From the IMG/VR virus record IMGVR_UViG_3300043640_000226, positions 1 to 42,632 of that record: a DNA stretch of 42,632 nt; one strand, 5' to 3'. The stretch is from a virus. The notes beneath the pieces were generated by a model. That model saw only the letters and a program-made list of their open reading frames with translations, was not told the origin of the DNA and searched no databases. Below are positions 7,543 to 13,645 of this stretch, piece by piece. Made by a program: the position numbers and the translations under genes. Each line of letters begins with the position of its first letter. Position 1 is the first letter of the stretch.

Positions 7543-7603
7543 ATGGTTTCTCCCAATCTCTCTGACCCGTTCGGCCAGTTCGGCCAGGCTGAGTCGAGCC
7601 CAG

Positions 7604-7644
7604 TGGCGAGGTCAGGAATCGAACCTGTGCGCCAGTACCTCGCC
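7604..7644 (-). ncRNA. tRNA-like minihelix lacking D and anticodon arms
   Basis: A 41-nt element with a perfect 7-bp acceptor-type stem (GGCGAGG 7638-7644 / CCTCGCC 7605-7611), an unpaired A in the discriminator position (7604), and a T-arm with the classic loop (CAGG-TTCGATT-CCTG). About ten bases replace the D and anticodon arms. It is either a deleted tRNA or a minihelix that RNase P and RNase Z could recognise. It lies between a terminator and the Sak4-like gene. Confidence 0.5.
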
Positions 7645-7654
7645 TTGCTTTGAT

Positions 7655-7695
7655 GTGGGGCGGGCGGGTTCACCGCCAAGTGTCGCCCGCCCCAC
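7655..7695 (-). terminator. Terminator before tRNA-like minihelix
   Basis: A perfect 12-bp stem (GTGGGGCGGGCG / CGCCCGCCCCAC) with a 17-nt loop, 35 bases after the stop of the 42-residue gene. Confidence 0.75.
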
Positions 7696-7729
7696 GTGCC
7701 ACCTTGCGGCCGGGGTGTGGCGCCCCGCC

Positions 7730-7858
7730 TTAGCTCGGTTCCTCCCAGGTCCCGAGAGCCGCATTCAGTTGGTTGTGCGACGCGATTCCGTCGTGTGGAC
7801 CGGAATTCGCGCCAAGCTGTTGTGTGTCGGGGTACCCTCCCGACTCCCAGTCCTTCAT
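7730..7858 (-). CDS. Small hydrophilic protein (42 aa)
   Basis: A 42-residue frame from ATG (7856-7858) preceded by GGGTGG, ending TAA at 7730-7732 just before a strong terminator. The product begins MKDWESGGYPDTQQ and ends GTWEEPS. It is acidic and polar with no cysteines or membrane segment. Codon choice looks like that of the neighbours. It sits in the tRNA-Glu transcription unit. No family recognised; small size keeps confidence moderate. Confidence 0.5.
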   Translation of the reverse strand: MKDWESGGYPDTQQLGANSGPHDGIASHNQLNAALGTWEEPS

Positions 7859-7950
7859 CTACCACCCGAGCTGTGCGTGGACGACACGTGGACCGTATGA
7901 CAAACGACCCGCCCGGGCGCTGGCCCGTCTTCAGCTATGCGACCATTGAC

Positions 7951-8157
7951 TTAAGGTTCAGGCTGGTCGCCCACCTCGCGAGACTCCTGCCGGAGTTGTC
8001 CTCGCGCTAGCTCTTCCCTACCACCCTGCGCAGGGGCCGAGGGCGGGGTGAAGCCGCCTTCGGTGTACTCCAGGTCCGACACGGGAAGCAAGTGCAGGGG
8101 ACCTGAACCCTGGTCCGTACGGTGATCTGGTCCCGGGAGAGCCGCAACGCGGGTCAC
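7951..8157 (-). CDS. Possible small protein (68 aa)
   Basis: A 68-residue GTG-started frame between tRNA-Glu and the 42-residue gene. The C-terminal two thirds (from VSDLEYTEGGF onward) looks protein-like and acidic, but the ribosome binding site is poor and no family is recognised. It is the only frame on the transcribed strand that explains this 200-base stretch. It could equally be spacer RNA downstream of the tRNA. Confidence 0.3.
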   Translation of the reverse strand: MTRVAALPGPDHRTDQGSGPLHLLPVSDLEYTEGGFTPPSAPAQGGREELARGQLRQESREVGDQPEP

Positions 8158-8214
8158 CTGGACTTGGCCTCACCGTACCCGTTGCACGCCCGGGGTGGCG
8201 CGCTGGCACTGCCG

Positions 8215-8286
8215 TAGCATCAGCGGGGATCGAACCCGCGTCTTCGCCTTGAGAGGGCGACGGCCTAACCACTAGCCGATGATGCC
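8215..8286 (-). tRNA. tRNA-Glu (anticodon CUC)
   Basis: A 72-nt cloverleaf: acceptor GGCATCA / TGATGCT (first pair G-U), D stem GGCT/GGCC, anticodon stem TCGCC/GGCGA with loop CTCTCAA (anticodon CUC, reads GAG), 4-nt variable region, T arm GCGGG-TTCGATC-CCCGC, discriminator A. The 3' CCA is not encoded. It follows the promoter at 8359-8388. GAG is the dominant glutamate codon in these genes, so the tRNA may support late translation or survive host tRNA damage. Confidence 0.92.
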
Positions 8287-8293
8287 TGGTGTC

Positions 8294-8328
8294 CGGCGCT
8301 CGACCGGGGGGTAATCGATCGAGCGCCG
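8294..8328 (-). other. Hairpin just upstream of tRNA-Glu
   Basis: A perfect 10-bp stem (CGGCGCTCGA / TCGAGCGCCG) eight bases before the mature 5' end of tRNA-Glu. It may guide 5' processing or insulate the tRNA fold. Confidence 0.55.
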
Positions 8329-8331
8329 AAC

Positions 8332-8351
8332 CCGGCGAGCGTCCTCGCCGG
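8332..8351 (-). other. mRNA 5' stem-loop
   Basis: A perfect 8-bp stem (CCGGCGAG / CTCGCCGG, 4-nt loop) starting at about +2 of the transcript from the promoter 8359-8388. Confidence 0.6.
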
Positions 8352-8358
8352 TAGAACC

Positions 8359-8388
8359 ATTCTATCATACCCCTTGCTCGGAGCGCAA
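8359..8388 (-). promoter_or_regulatory. Promoter for tRNA-Glu unit
   Basis: -35 TTGCGC (8383-8388), 18-bp spacer with GAGCAAG and ending ATGA, -10 TAGAAT (8359-8364). A strong match to the family. Predicted start near 8352. Confidence 0.75.
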
Positions 8389-8399
8389 GCTCCGGGTGG

Positions 8400-8816
8400 T
8401 TACCGGGCCTTGAACGAGTTGCAGCCCTTGAAGGTGACCACGCCGTCTTCCTTGGCGAGGGTGATCAGGACCTGGTCACCCGAGTTCGCGGTCTTCACCT
8501 GGGGCAGGGTGCTCGAACTGGTCGGCTTGGTGGTTACCGTGCACAGATCGAAGACCCCCTTCTTGGCGCCAGACGACCGGTACGTGCCCGCCGGGATGTC
8601 CTTGCCGACCTGATAATCGCCGTCCCCATAGGTGTCCATCTTCTGGGGAGCCTTGGTGCGCTTGGTCGGCGTGACCTTGGCCGCCGATTTGCTGGGCGAG
8701 CTGGACGCCTCGTGCTTGGAATCGGTCGACGCCGAGGTCGTGTCAGGTCCGCACGCTGCGAGCCCAACGAGGGCGGTGGCGGCAATGACTCCGGCGAGGA
8801 TGCTGCGAACCTTCAT
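8400..8816 (-). CDS. Secreted lipoprotein
   Basis: A 138-residue precursor. MKVRSILAGV begins a lipoprotein signal peptide, and LAAC is the lipobox, so the mature protein would be anchored by a lipidated cysteine on the outer face of the membrane. A Ser/Thr/Lys-rich linker follows, then a folded domain with YQVGKDIPAGTYRSSG and two cysteines (DLCTV, KGCNSF) that could form a disulfide; DIPAGTYR domains are common in actinobacterial secreted proteins. ATG 8814-8816 follows AGGGGAAATAAACAC; an in-frame extension upstream lacks these features. It has its own promoter (8878-8907). Phage surface lipoproteins often block superinfection; that role here is an inference. Confidence 0.8.
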   Translation of the reverse strand: MKVRSILAGVIAATALVGLAACGPDTTSASTDSKHEASSSPSKSAAKVTPTKRTKAPQKMDTYGDGDYQVGKDIPAGTYRSSGAKKGVFDLCTVTTKPTSSSTLPQVKTANSGDQVLITLAKEDGVVTFKGCNSFKAR

Positions 8817-8848
8817 GTGTTTATTTCCCCTAATTGGTGTGGCCTTCC

Positions 8849-8868
8849 GGCCGAGGTTGTCCCCGACC
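8849..8868 (-). other. mRNA 5' stem-loop of lipoprotein transcript
   Basis: An 8-bp stem (GGUCGGGG / CCUCGGCC, including G-U pairs; ACAA loop) starting near +4 of the transcript from the promoter 8878-8907. Confidence 0.55.
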
Positions 8869-8877
8869 AGAAAGGCC

Positions 8878-8907
8878 ACTCTACCATGCGGTTTGTCCCG
8901 GGCGCAA
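8878..8907 (-). promoter_or_regulatory. Promoter for lipoprotein gene
   Basis: -35 TTGCGC (8902-8907), 18-bp spacer ending GCATGG, -10 TAGAGT (8878-8883). It lies just past the stop of the nuclease gene at 8914. Predicted start near 8871. Confidence 0.7.
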
Positions 8908-8913
8908 GCTGGA

Positions 8914-9867
8914 TCAGTGACGCCTGAAGTCCTGTCGGAAACCCAGGTCCTTTAGGAACACCAACTCGCGTTCCGGCGACGTCTTTCGACCCATCAGGCA
9001 GGCCTCGGTGTAGTCGCAGCGCCACTTGCACGTGTCCGTGTTGGTGTGCCGCTCTGCGCGATTGCCGGGCCCGTACATGGTTTCGGCTGTAGCCAACGCG
9101 TCCTGCTCGATGGTGTCCAGCTCGCGGTCCGTCCGAGACATCAAGAAGCGGTCGAACCGAGCGTCTAGCGGCTGAGGTTCAGGGCGCTTGGCCTTGGTCT
9201 TGCCCTCGGCCAACGCCGACTCCCACTTGGCCAGCTCCTCCGGCTTATCGCCCTTATTGCGTTGGGTGCGCGCGGTGTTGTAGATCGAGCCGAACACGCT
9301 GTGCCCCAGCTGGCGCAGGCCCCAAGTGTACAGCCCAAACTGATCATCCAGTTCGAGGTCTCGGTCCTTGGGCAAGTAGGCGTGGCTCTTGTGGTCTACC
9401 AGCCACACCTTGCCGTTGATGTAGCTGCGTACAACCAGGTCGACGATCATCTTCAGGTCGAACCTGGACAGCTCGCCGTCCGCGTAACGCAGAGGAACGA
9501 TGACCTTGTGCTCGACCCGGAGCACCTGCCACTCGTCGTCGTTGCCCCACATCTCGACGTAGCCGTCGTACATCCAGGCCAACAGGTCGCAGGTGTCCGA
9601 GTCCTTGCCCAGGCTGCGGAACCGGGCCAACTCCTGCTCGACAGCAAGCCGAGGCACCTCACGCCGCTTGATAGCGGTGTAATGCGCATCCATGAGCTTG
9701 TGCCAGAGCGTGCCTCGCCCGGCCGCCGTGGTCTCGTCCTTGCTGGTCGTCCAGCGCTGAACATAGCTCAAGTCGTGTTTGTGCGGGCACTGCTTGAACG
9801 CGTCCAGCTCGGAGAACGAGACCACGATGCGGCCGGAAGGGTCTACGGGCGCGGCCGTGGTGGTCAC
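8914..9867 (-). CDS. Cas4/RecB-like PD-(D/E)XK exonuclease
   Basis: A 317-residue nuclease of the Cas4/RecB C-terminal type. Seen: an N-terminal SFSELDAFKQCPHKHDL with the first cysteine, a helix with GTLWHKLMDAH, acidic residue in SRFDLKMIVDLVV followed by VWLVDHKSH (the D...DxK core), and a C-terminal TCKWRCDYTEAC giving three more cysteines for an iron-sulfur cluster. Such proteins resect DNA ends and fit with the Sak4-like and ssDNA-binding proteins in recombination. GTG 9865-9867 overlaps the stop of the DUF4236 gene and follows GGAG. Family assignment is confident. Confidence 0.88.
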   Translation of the reverse strand: MTTTAAPVDPSGRIVVSFSELDAFKQCPHKHDLSYVQRWTTSKDETTAAGRGTLWHKLMDAHYTAIKRREVPRLAVEQELARFRSLGKDSDTCDLLAWMYDGYVEMWGNDDEWQVLRVEHKVIVPLRYADGELSRFDLKMIVDLVVRSYINGKVWLVDHKSHAYLPKDRDLELDDQFGLYTWGLRQLGHSVFGSIYNTARTQRNKGDKPEELAKWESALAEGKTKAKRPEPQPLDARFDRFLMSRTDRELDTIEQDALATAETMYGPGNRAERHTNTDTCKWRCDYTEACLMGRKTSPERELVFLKDLGFRQDFRRH

Positions 9868-10064
9868 TCGCCGCTCCTGCGCCTGCTCCGGGTCGATCGG
9901 TAGCCGAACGGACCCGGTAGGTCGGCCGACGTGGTAGTCCGGCCGGTGGTCGACCAGGTGCGCTTGAGCCCCTTCGGACCAACCGACACGCTGGCCGACT
10001 TTTTGCCCAGGTTGAGGTACACACCGGGCAGCAGCTTGATGCGCTTGCGGAACGTGATTCCCAT
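9864..10064 (-). CDS. DUF4236 family protein (66 aa)
   Basis: A 66-residue protein with the DUF4236 pattern: FRKRIKLLPGVYLNLGKKSASVSVGPKG and a later TTGRTTTSADLPG. The usual second half (TVGLPGTGLSY) is diverged and replaced by an arginine-rich tail. ATG 10062-10064 is coupled through TGATG to the preceding gene, and its own stop overlaps the nuclease start. The function of DUF4236 is not known; the coupling suggests it works alongside the nuclease. Confidence 0.75.
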   Translation of the reverse strand: MGITFRKRIKLLPGVYLNLGKKSASVSVGPKGLKRTWSTTGRTTTSADLPGPFGYRSTRSRRRSGE

Positions 10065-10567
10065 CAGCCGTTCACCTTGCCCTCGAACTTGGCCTTCAGC
10101 TTGTCGGAGCAGCCGATCTTGGTCATCTCGGCCAGCGCGTCCTCAAGCGTGACCGTTCTGGCGCGGACCGAGGTCAGCAGCCGACTGAGCAGCTTGCTGT
10201 CGTGGCCCGGCCGGAAGAGGCCGCCGGACGGCTCTCCGCAGCCACAGCCGCAGGGGGTCTGGGCTCCGGTGGCCACCCGGGGGCGCGAGGGCCGGGGAGA
10301 TGCCACGGAAGGCCGGGACGAGGGCTCCGGGGAACCAGGCTCCGGCACGCCGTACTTCTTCTCAAGGGCGTTCTGCTTCTCGGCGTGCAGCCGGGTGTTC
10401 TGGTACGCGGCCGACGGACTGGCGTTGGACTGCCCCAGGTAACCGCACCGACACCTACACTGGAACATGTTGCCAGTGGGATCGGGCGAACCGGGGGCGT
10501 GGCGCAGGTCGGCATCCCAGCTGAACGCCTTAACTGCGGGGGTCATCTCGACTGCGGGTGCAGTCAT
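10064..10567 (-). CDS. Cys-rich putative zinc-binding protein (167 aa)
   Basis: A 167-residue protein with two cysteine clusters: FQCRCRCGYLG near residue 36-46, and CGCGCGEPSGGLFRPGHDSK near 105-124, followed by a leucine-rich helix. The second cluster resembles a C-G-C...PGHD-K motif seen in several actinophage proteins. A basic Ser/Pro linker (SRPSVASPRPSRPRVA) separates them. ATG 10565-10567 has an excellent GGAGGAGG upstream. Transcribed from promoter 10601-10630 and coupled to DUF4236 and the nuclease. Nucleic-acid or metal binding is inferred from the cysteines. Confidence 0.75.
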   Translation of the reverse strand: MTAPAVEMTPAVKAFSWDADLRHAPGSPDPTGNMFQCRCRCGYLGQSNASPSAAYQNTRLHAEKQNALEKKYGVPEPGSPEPSSRPSVASPRPSRPRVATGAQTPCGCGCGEPSGGLFRPGHDSKLLSRLLTSVRARTVTLEDALAEMTKIGCSDKLKAKFEGKVNG

Positions 10568-10600
10568 GACGCCACCTCCTCCATGATCGTTCTTGGTACC

Positions 10601-10630
10601 ACCATATCATGTACCTTGCTCAGCAGACAA
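10601..10630 (-). promoter_or_regulatory. Promoter inside the 3' end of the HNH gene
   Basis: -35 TTGTCT (10625-10630), 18-bp spacer with GAGCAAGGTACATGA, -10 TATGGT (10601-10606). The -35 and spacer lie within the last codons of the HNH gene and the -10 is just past its stop. Drives the Cys-rich, DUF4236 and nuclease genes. Confidence 0.7.
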
Positions 10631-11491
10631 CTTGGCCTTGGACCATATTCGAGTTACCGTCGACGCGCTCACGCCGAACTCGGCGGCAACCTCGGTCCCG
10701 AGCTGCTGGCCGCTACGGTGGAGGATGGCGTTGATCGCGTCAGCGGATAGCTGCCGGTACTTGGGCTCGCGCTTCTCTGCCTTGGTGAACTGGGACCAGG
10801 TGTCGCCCAACCATATAGACCGCACGGTATGTCGGCTTACGCCAAACTCCTCCGCCACCTGCTGCAGTGTGCGGCCGGTGTCGATGTGCTGGTAGATGGC
10901 GATAGCCCGATTGGCGGTCATCTTGGGGGGCGCTTTCGGGTCGGTGTGCCCGGTGACACTGCGCCACCTCCCCCCGCTCCATATCCGGTTCACGGTCGAC
11001 AGGTGCACATTGAACTTGGCAGCTATCTCGATCGCGGTGGCCTCGGACCGGAGCGCGTACACCTCGCGGACCTGGTCGGGGGTCAGCCGGACCTCCGCAC
11101 CGTTGATGCCCTGGAGGGTGGATCGGGAGCGGTGCAGCGGGTTGATGCACAGCTTGTTGCCGCAGGTCACGGAAGTCTGCGCGTGAGCAGCCAGCGGGAT
11201 GTCAGGGAACCACTCGCGCATCATCCATGAGAACGCGGAGCGGGTGGCGTTGTCCGGGGAGGTGGCGCGGTTGTGATAGAAACCCGGGTTCAGGTGACCC
11301 TTCGGTCCCTTCAGCACGGGCCCGGTCCACAGCCAGCAGCCGCCCGGCTGGCGGTCCACCCGCCGGAGGAAACTCAGCTGCTTTTGCCTGAGCTGCTCGC
11401 GTCGTCGGGCGTGAGTGTATTTTTGGCGCGCCGGAGCGGCGGACTGGAGTCGCCCCCAGGCCGCCGCCTCGCGCTTGGCTTCGTCTGCCAT
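10607..11491 (-). CDS. HNH-like protein with three C-terminal HTH units
   Basis: A 294-residue protein. The N-terminal half has GCWLWTG near 50-56 and TCGNKLCINPLHRS near 108-121, the Cys and His positions of HNH_3-type endonucleases. The C-terminal half has three similar units of about 45 residues, each with a helix-turn-helix and a following IW: AKFNVHLSTVNRIW, EEFGVSRHTVRSIW, AEFGVSASTVTRIW. It should bind a long DNA site and perhaps nick it; homing endonuclease and packaging or repair nuclease are both possible. ATG 11489-11491 is coupled through TGATG to the upstream gene, which argues against a freshly inserted mobile gene. Confidence 0.8.
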   Translation of the reverse strand: MADEAKREAAAWGRLQSAAPARQKYTHARRREQLRQKQLSFLRRVDRQPGGCWLWTGPVLKGPKGHLNPGFYHNRATSPDNATRSAFSWMMREWFPDIPLAAHAQTSVTCGNKLCINPLHRSRSTLQGINGAEVRLTPDQVREVYALRSEATAIEIAAKFNVHLSTVNRIWSGGRWRSVTGHTDPKAPPKMTANRAIAIYQHIDTGRTLQQVAEEFGVSRHTVRSIWLGDTWSQFTKAEKREPKYRQLSADAINAILHRSGQQLGTEVAAEFGVSASTVTRIWSKAKLSAEQGT

Positions 11492-12306
11492 CAGATCTTG
11501 TCCTTGCAGATCGGGCCCAGGCCCCGGTCGATCGACTTCTCGTCGGTCAGCGCCAGGCCGCAACGGCAGCAGGTCCCGTAGAGCTTGCCCCACTCGGCGG
11601 CCTCGTCGGCCGTCATCCGCATTTCGGCGGTCAGCTTCCGGAGCGCCCCGGCCTCGTAGGCGAATTCGTGGGTGCGAACGCCCTTCTTCAGCTCGCGCGG
11701 CTCGGCCAGCTCGACCAGCTTCTTGGCGTAGATCCGGCCGGATCCGTAGATCGCGGTCTGGATCTTGTAGATCTCGCCGTCCGGGGTCCGGTACATTCCG
11801 TCCGCCAGGTCCGCCGAGATCGTGGCCTTGGCGGGCGCCAGGGTCCGGATCTCGGTCCGGGCCGGTCGCGGGAGGTCCAGGAGGGCGGTGATCAGGTCGC
11901 TCGCGGCCCTAGACTCCACGGCAGATCCGGCCTGGATCTGGTCCAGGGTCCGGCGGAGCCGGGGGGCGAGATCGGCCAGGTCCCGCTCTTCGGCCAGGCG
12001 GCCGATGAGGGCGGTCTGCTTCTCGCTGGCCGCCCTCTTGACGGGGGCCGATCCGTGGCCGGATCCAGATCCGGCCGGGCGAGCGGGGCGCTCGGTCTCG
12101 ATCTCCCGGCCGTTTACGCTGGTGGATCCGATCCGACCCTGGGTGAGATCCATCTGGGTCTGTACGTTCCGGCGGGCGGTGCACGGGTTCTCGGCGGTGC
12201 AGCAGCGGACCCCGTTCTCGTCGGCCTCGTGGTACGCAATCGCGTCGTTCGCCATCACCAGCAGGAAGTCGGTCTCGGTCTTCCCGGAAGCTGCGATTAC
12301 GTTCAT
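11491..12306 (-). CDS. DUF6011-domain protein (271 aa)
   Basis: A 271-residue protein. The C-terminus carries CCRCGLALTDEKSIDRGLGP followed by CKDKI, the four-cysteine pattern of DUF6011, which resembles a zinc ribbon. The N-terminus holds HEADENGVRCCTAENPC, another cysteine group. The middle is an Ala/Arg/Leu-rich helical region with a basic linker. ATG 12304-12306 follows GAGGAG. It is first in a two-gene unit with the HNH protein and has the promoter 12352-12381. DUF6011 proteins are common in actinophage early regions; function unknown. Confidence 0.8.
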   Translation of the reverse strand: MNVIAASGKTETDFLLVMANDAIAYHEADENGVRCCTAENPCTARRNVQTQMDLTQGRIGSTSVNGREIETERPARPAGSGSGHGSAPVKRAASEKQTALIGRLAEERDLADLAPRLRRTLDQIQAGSAVESRAASDLITALLDLPRPARTEIRTLAPAKATISADLADGMYRTPDGEIYKIQTAIYGSGRIYAKKLVELAEPRELKKGVRTHEFAYEAGALRKLTAEMRMTADEAAEWGKLYGTCCRCGLALTDEKSIDRGLGPICKDKI

Positions 12307-12326
12307 TGTGGGCTCCTCAGTATCTC

Positions 12327-12341
12327 GGGCGGGTCCCGCCC
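12327..12341 (-). other. mRNA 5' stem-loop
   Basis: A 6-bp stem (GGGCGG / CCGCCC, 3-nt loop) starting near +5 of the transcript from promoter 12352-12381. Confidence 0.5.
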
Positions 12342-12351
12342 TTCTGATACC

Positions 12352-12381
12352 ATTAAATCACCCAACTTGCTCGCGGCGCAA
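12352..12381 (-). promoter_or_regulatory. Promoter for DUF6011-HNH unit
   Basis: -35 TTGCGC (12376-12381), 18-bp spacer with GAGCAAG and ending GGTGA, -10 TTTAAT (12352-12357). Predicted start near 12345. Confidence 0.75.
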
Positions 12382-12449
12382 GCCCCTGTCTCAACATGCG
12401 CGTGACCGCCCTCCGGGATTCGGCAGGGCGGTCGGTCGTGCGGGTGTGA

Positions 12450-12704
12450 TTAAAACTGGCCAAGCTCGCGGAGGGCGTGGTTAGTGCCACCGCTCCAGTA
12501 TCGGTTGATGAACTCGCCGACCACGGACTCGTACAGCCCCAGGTTGGCCGACTCGCCCCAGCCCGGAACCAGCTGCTTGGCCGTGGTGCCAGACTGCGCC
12601 CCGGTGATCATCGCCAGGTACGCGGCCTCGCGGACTGACATCCGGACGGTGACGAACAGCGGATCGCCCTCGTCGTCAAGCTCGATCTTCGTGACTGCTG
12701 CCAT
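12450..12704 (-). CDS. Hypothetical protein (84 aa)
   Basis: An 84-residue protein, MAAVTKIELDDEGD at the N-terminus, then VRMSVREAAYLAMITGAQSG and a mixed C-terminal half. The VREAAYLAMI segment reads like an amphipathic helix. ATG 12702-12704 is coupled to the stop of the preceding gene and follows GGGGG. No family recognised. Part of a two-gene unit from promoter 12907-12936. Confidence 0.75.
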   Translation of the reverse strand: MAAVTKIELDDEGDPLFVTVRMSVREAAYLAMITGAQSGTTAKQLVPGWGESANLGLYESVVGEFINRYWSGGTNHALRELGQF

Positions 12705-12871
12705 CAGGCCGCCACCCCCGCTTCCTCGGTCTTCTTGATCCGAATGTCCATGGTCGAGAACGCCTGATCGGCCGGGTCGAAGTCGTGCCGCATCGCGGCC
12801 AACTCGGCGTCGGTCGCCTTGACGTGCGGGTACCCCGGGTTTGTGTCGGCCTGGCTGGCCTTGGATTCCAT
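12704..12871 (-). CDS. Small hypothetical protein (55 aa)
   Basis: A 55-residue frame from ATG 12869-12871 with GGGAGGTGG eight bases upstream. The product (MESKASQADTNPGYPHVKAT to KKTEEAGVAA) is hydrophilic and charged, with a central DAELAAMRHDFDPADQAF helix-like stretch. An overlapping 88-residue frame in another phase lacks this ribosome binding site and has an arginine/threonine-rich, shadow-like composition. It is the first gene after promoter 12907-12936. Function unknown. Confidence 0.7.
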   Translation of the reverse strand: MESKASQADTNPGYPHVKATDAELAAMRHDFDPADQAFSTMDIRIKKTEEAGVAA

Positions 12872-12906
12872 CGGGCCACCTCCCGTAGTCTCGTTATCGT
12901 ACTACA

Positions 12907-12936
12907 AGAGTAGCATGGTAATTGCCGGGCGCGCAA
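12907..12936 (-). promoter_or_regulatory. Promoter for two small genes
   Basis: -35 TTGCGC (12931-12936), 18-bp spacer ending CCATGC, -10 TACTCT (12907-12912). Predicted start near 12900. Confidence 0.65.
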
Positions 12937-12959
12937 GTCCACAGGAGGCCGGACAAGCC

Positions 12960-12996
12960 AAAGCCCCCGTGGCGACTGGGTGTCGACGGGGGCTTT
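12960..12996. terminator. Bidirectional-type terminator
   Basis: A perfect 11-bp stem AAAGCCCCCGT / ACGGGGGCTTT, with A/T at the stem base on both sides. It ends the regulator unit 16 bases after the stop at 13012. Confidence 0.8.
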
Positions 12997-13011
12997 GGCT
13001 GGTTGCTCTGT

Positions 13012-13305
13012 TCAGTTAGGGGGGAAGATCCGGTCGAAGCTGCTGTCATCACCGGCTTCGCCGCGTAGCTTCAGGTCGTAGTCCGGCCGCTCGCCTCCGC
13101 GAAGGTAGATCCGGACTCGGCCCTCGCCGTACGAGTAACCGGTCTCGACGCACTTGCCGGACGCTACGTGTCGCCAGCGTGCGGGCTTGACTGACTCGAA
13201 CTCGCCGCTCGACCGGAGTCGAACAACGATCGCGCCGAGTTGCTGATCTGCCAACTCGGCACGTTCACGTGAGGTGCGCTCACGCGGCTCGATGACTGAC
13301 GTCAT
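13012..13305 (-). CDS. Hypothetical protein downstream of HTH regulator (97 aa)
   Basis: A 97-residue protein with an N-terminal basic helix (RERTSRERAELADQQLG) and a beta-rich C-terminal half (WRHVASGKCVETGYSYGEG, VRIYLRGG). Start ATG 13303-13305 is eight bases from AGGGGA; an in-frame ATG at 13309-13311 is also possible. It overlaps the last codons of the HTH gene by about 25 bases, so the two are translated together. No family recognised; an accessory to the regulator is an inference from coupling. Confidence 0.7.
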   Translation of the reverse strand: MTSVIEPRERTSRERAELADQQLGAIVVRLRSSGEFESVKPARWRHVASGKCVETGYSYGEGRVRIYLRGGERPDYDLKLRGEAGDDSSFDRIFPPN

Positions 13306-13573
13306 GTGCATCTTCCCCTGTCTCGTCGGTGGAGTCGGTAGCGGCCTCGAAAATCCTGTCCCTCAGGTACTCGCCGAACTGCTCCGGCGTGCCCTCGGTG
13401 AAGATCCGGAAAGCTTCCTCCCGGTCAAGGCCGTACCCCTCAACAATCCGCCGAAGAAGTCGCCTTCCCGGCATCCTGTGACCTGCCCTGAGCCGGGATG
13501 CCGTTGTGAAGTGGCACCCGACCCGGGCTGCGAACGCTTCAAGCGTAACGGCGTGTCCCGTGCTCGTTTCCAT
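13280..13573 (-). CDS. HTH transcription regulator, probably leaderless
   Basis: A 97-residue DNA-binding protein. An HTH spans roughly residues 10-45 (TLEAFAARVGCHFTTASRLR), like small phage repressors of the Cro/cI type, followed by a helical tail ending in acidic residues. ATG 13571-13573 lies exactly 7 nt after the -10 TACAAT at 13580-13585, so the mRNA would begin with the start codon. No Shine-Dalgarno is present, which fits. An inverted repeat GGCAC-TTGC-GTGCC (13590-13603) in the promoter spacer is a candidate operator for self-regulation. It could be an immunity repressor or an early/late switch; no integrase is in view. Confidence 0.75.
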   Translation of the reverse strand: METSTGHAVTLEAFAARVGCHFTTASRLRAGHRMPGRRLLRRIVEGYGLDREEAFRIFTEGTPEQFGEYLRDRIFEAATDSTDETGEDAHDVSHRAA

Positions 13574-13579
13574 AGAAAT

Positions 13580-13609
13580 ATTGTACCACGGCACTTGCGT
13601 GCCACGCTA
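13580..13609 (-). promoter_or_regulatory. Promoter with operator-like dyad for HTH gene
   Basis: -10 TACAAT (13580-13585), 18-bp spacer, weak -35 TAGCGT (13604-13609). The spacer contains the perfect dyad GGCAC-N4-GTGCC at 13590-13603. Predicted start coincides with the A of the ATG. Confidence 0.65.
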
Positions 13610-13645
13610 GTTCTACGGAATGGCGTGTTCCGCTACGCGGCGTGA

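Noticed and set aside
7604-7644. tmRNA 3' end or a phage attachment site
   Set aside because: No tmRNA 5' partner or tag frame nearby, and no integrase. An attachment core would carry only the 3' part of a tRNA, while here both acceptor strands are present.
7503-7865. 120-codon minus-strand frame
   Set aside because: Runs through a terminator and the tRNA-like minihelix; the 42-residue frame 7730-7858 with its own ATG is preferred.
8018-8368. Minus-strand frame over tRNA-Glu
   Set aside because: Passes through the tRNA and two hairpins; no coding signs.
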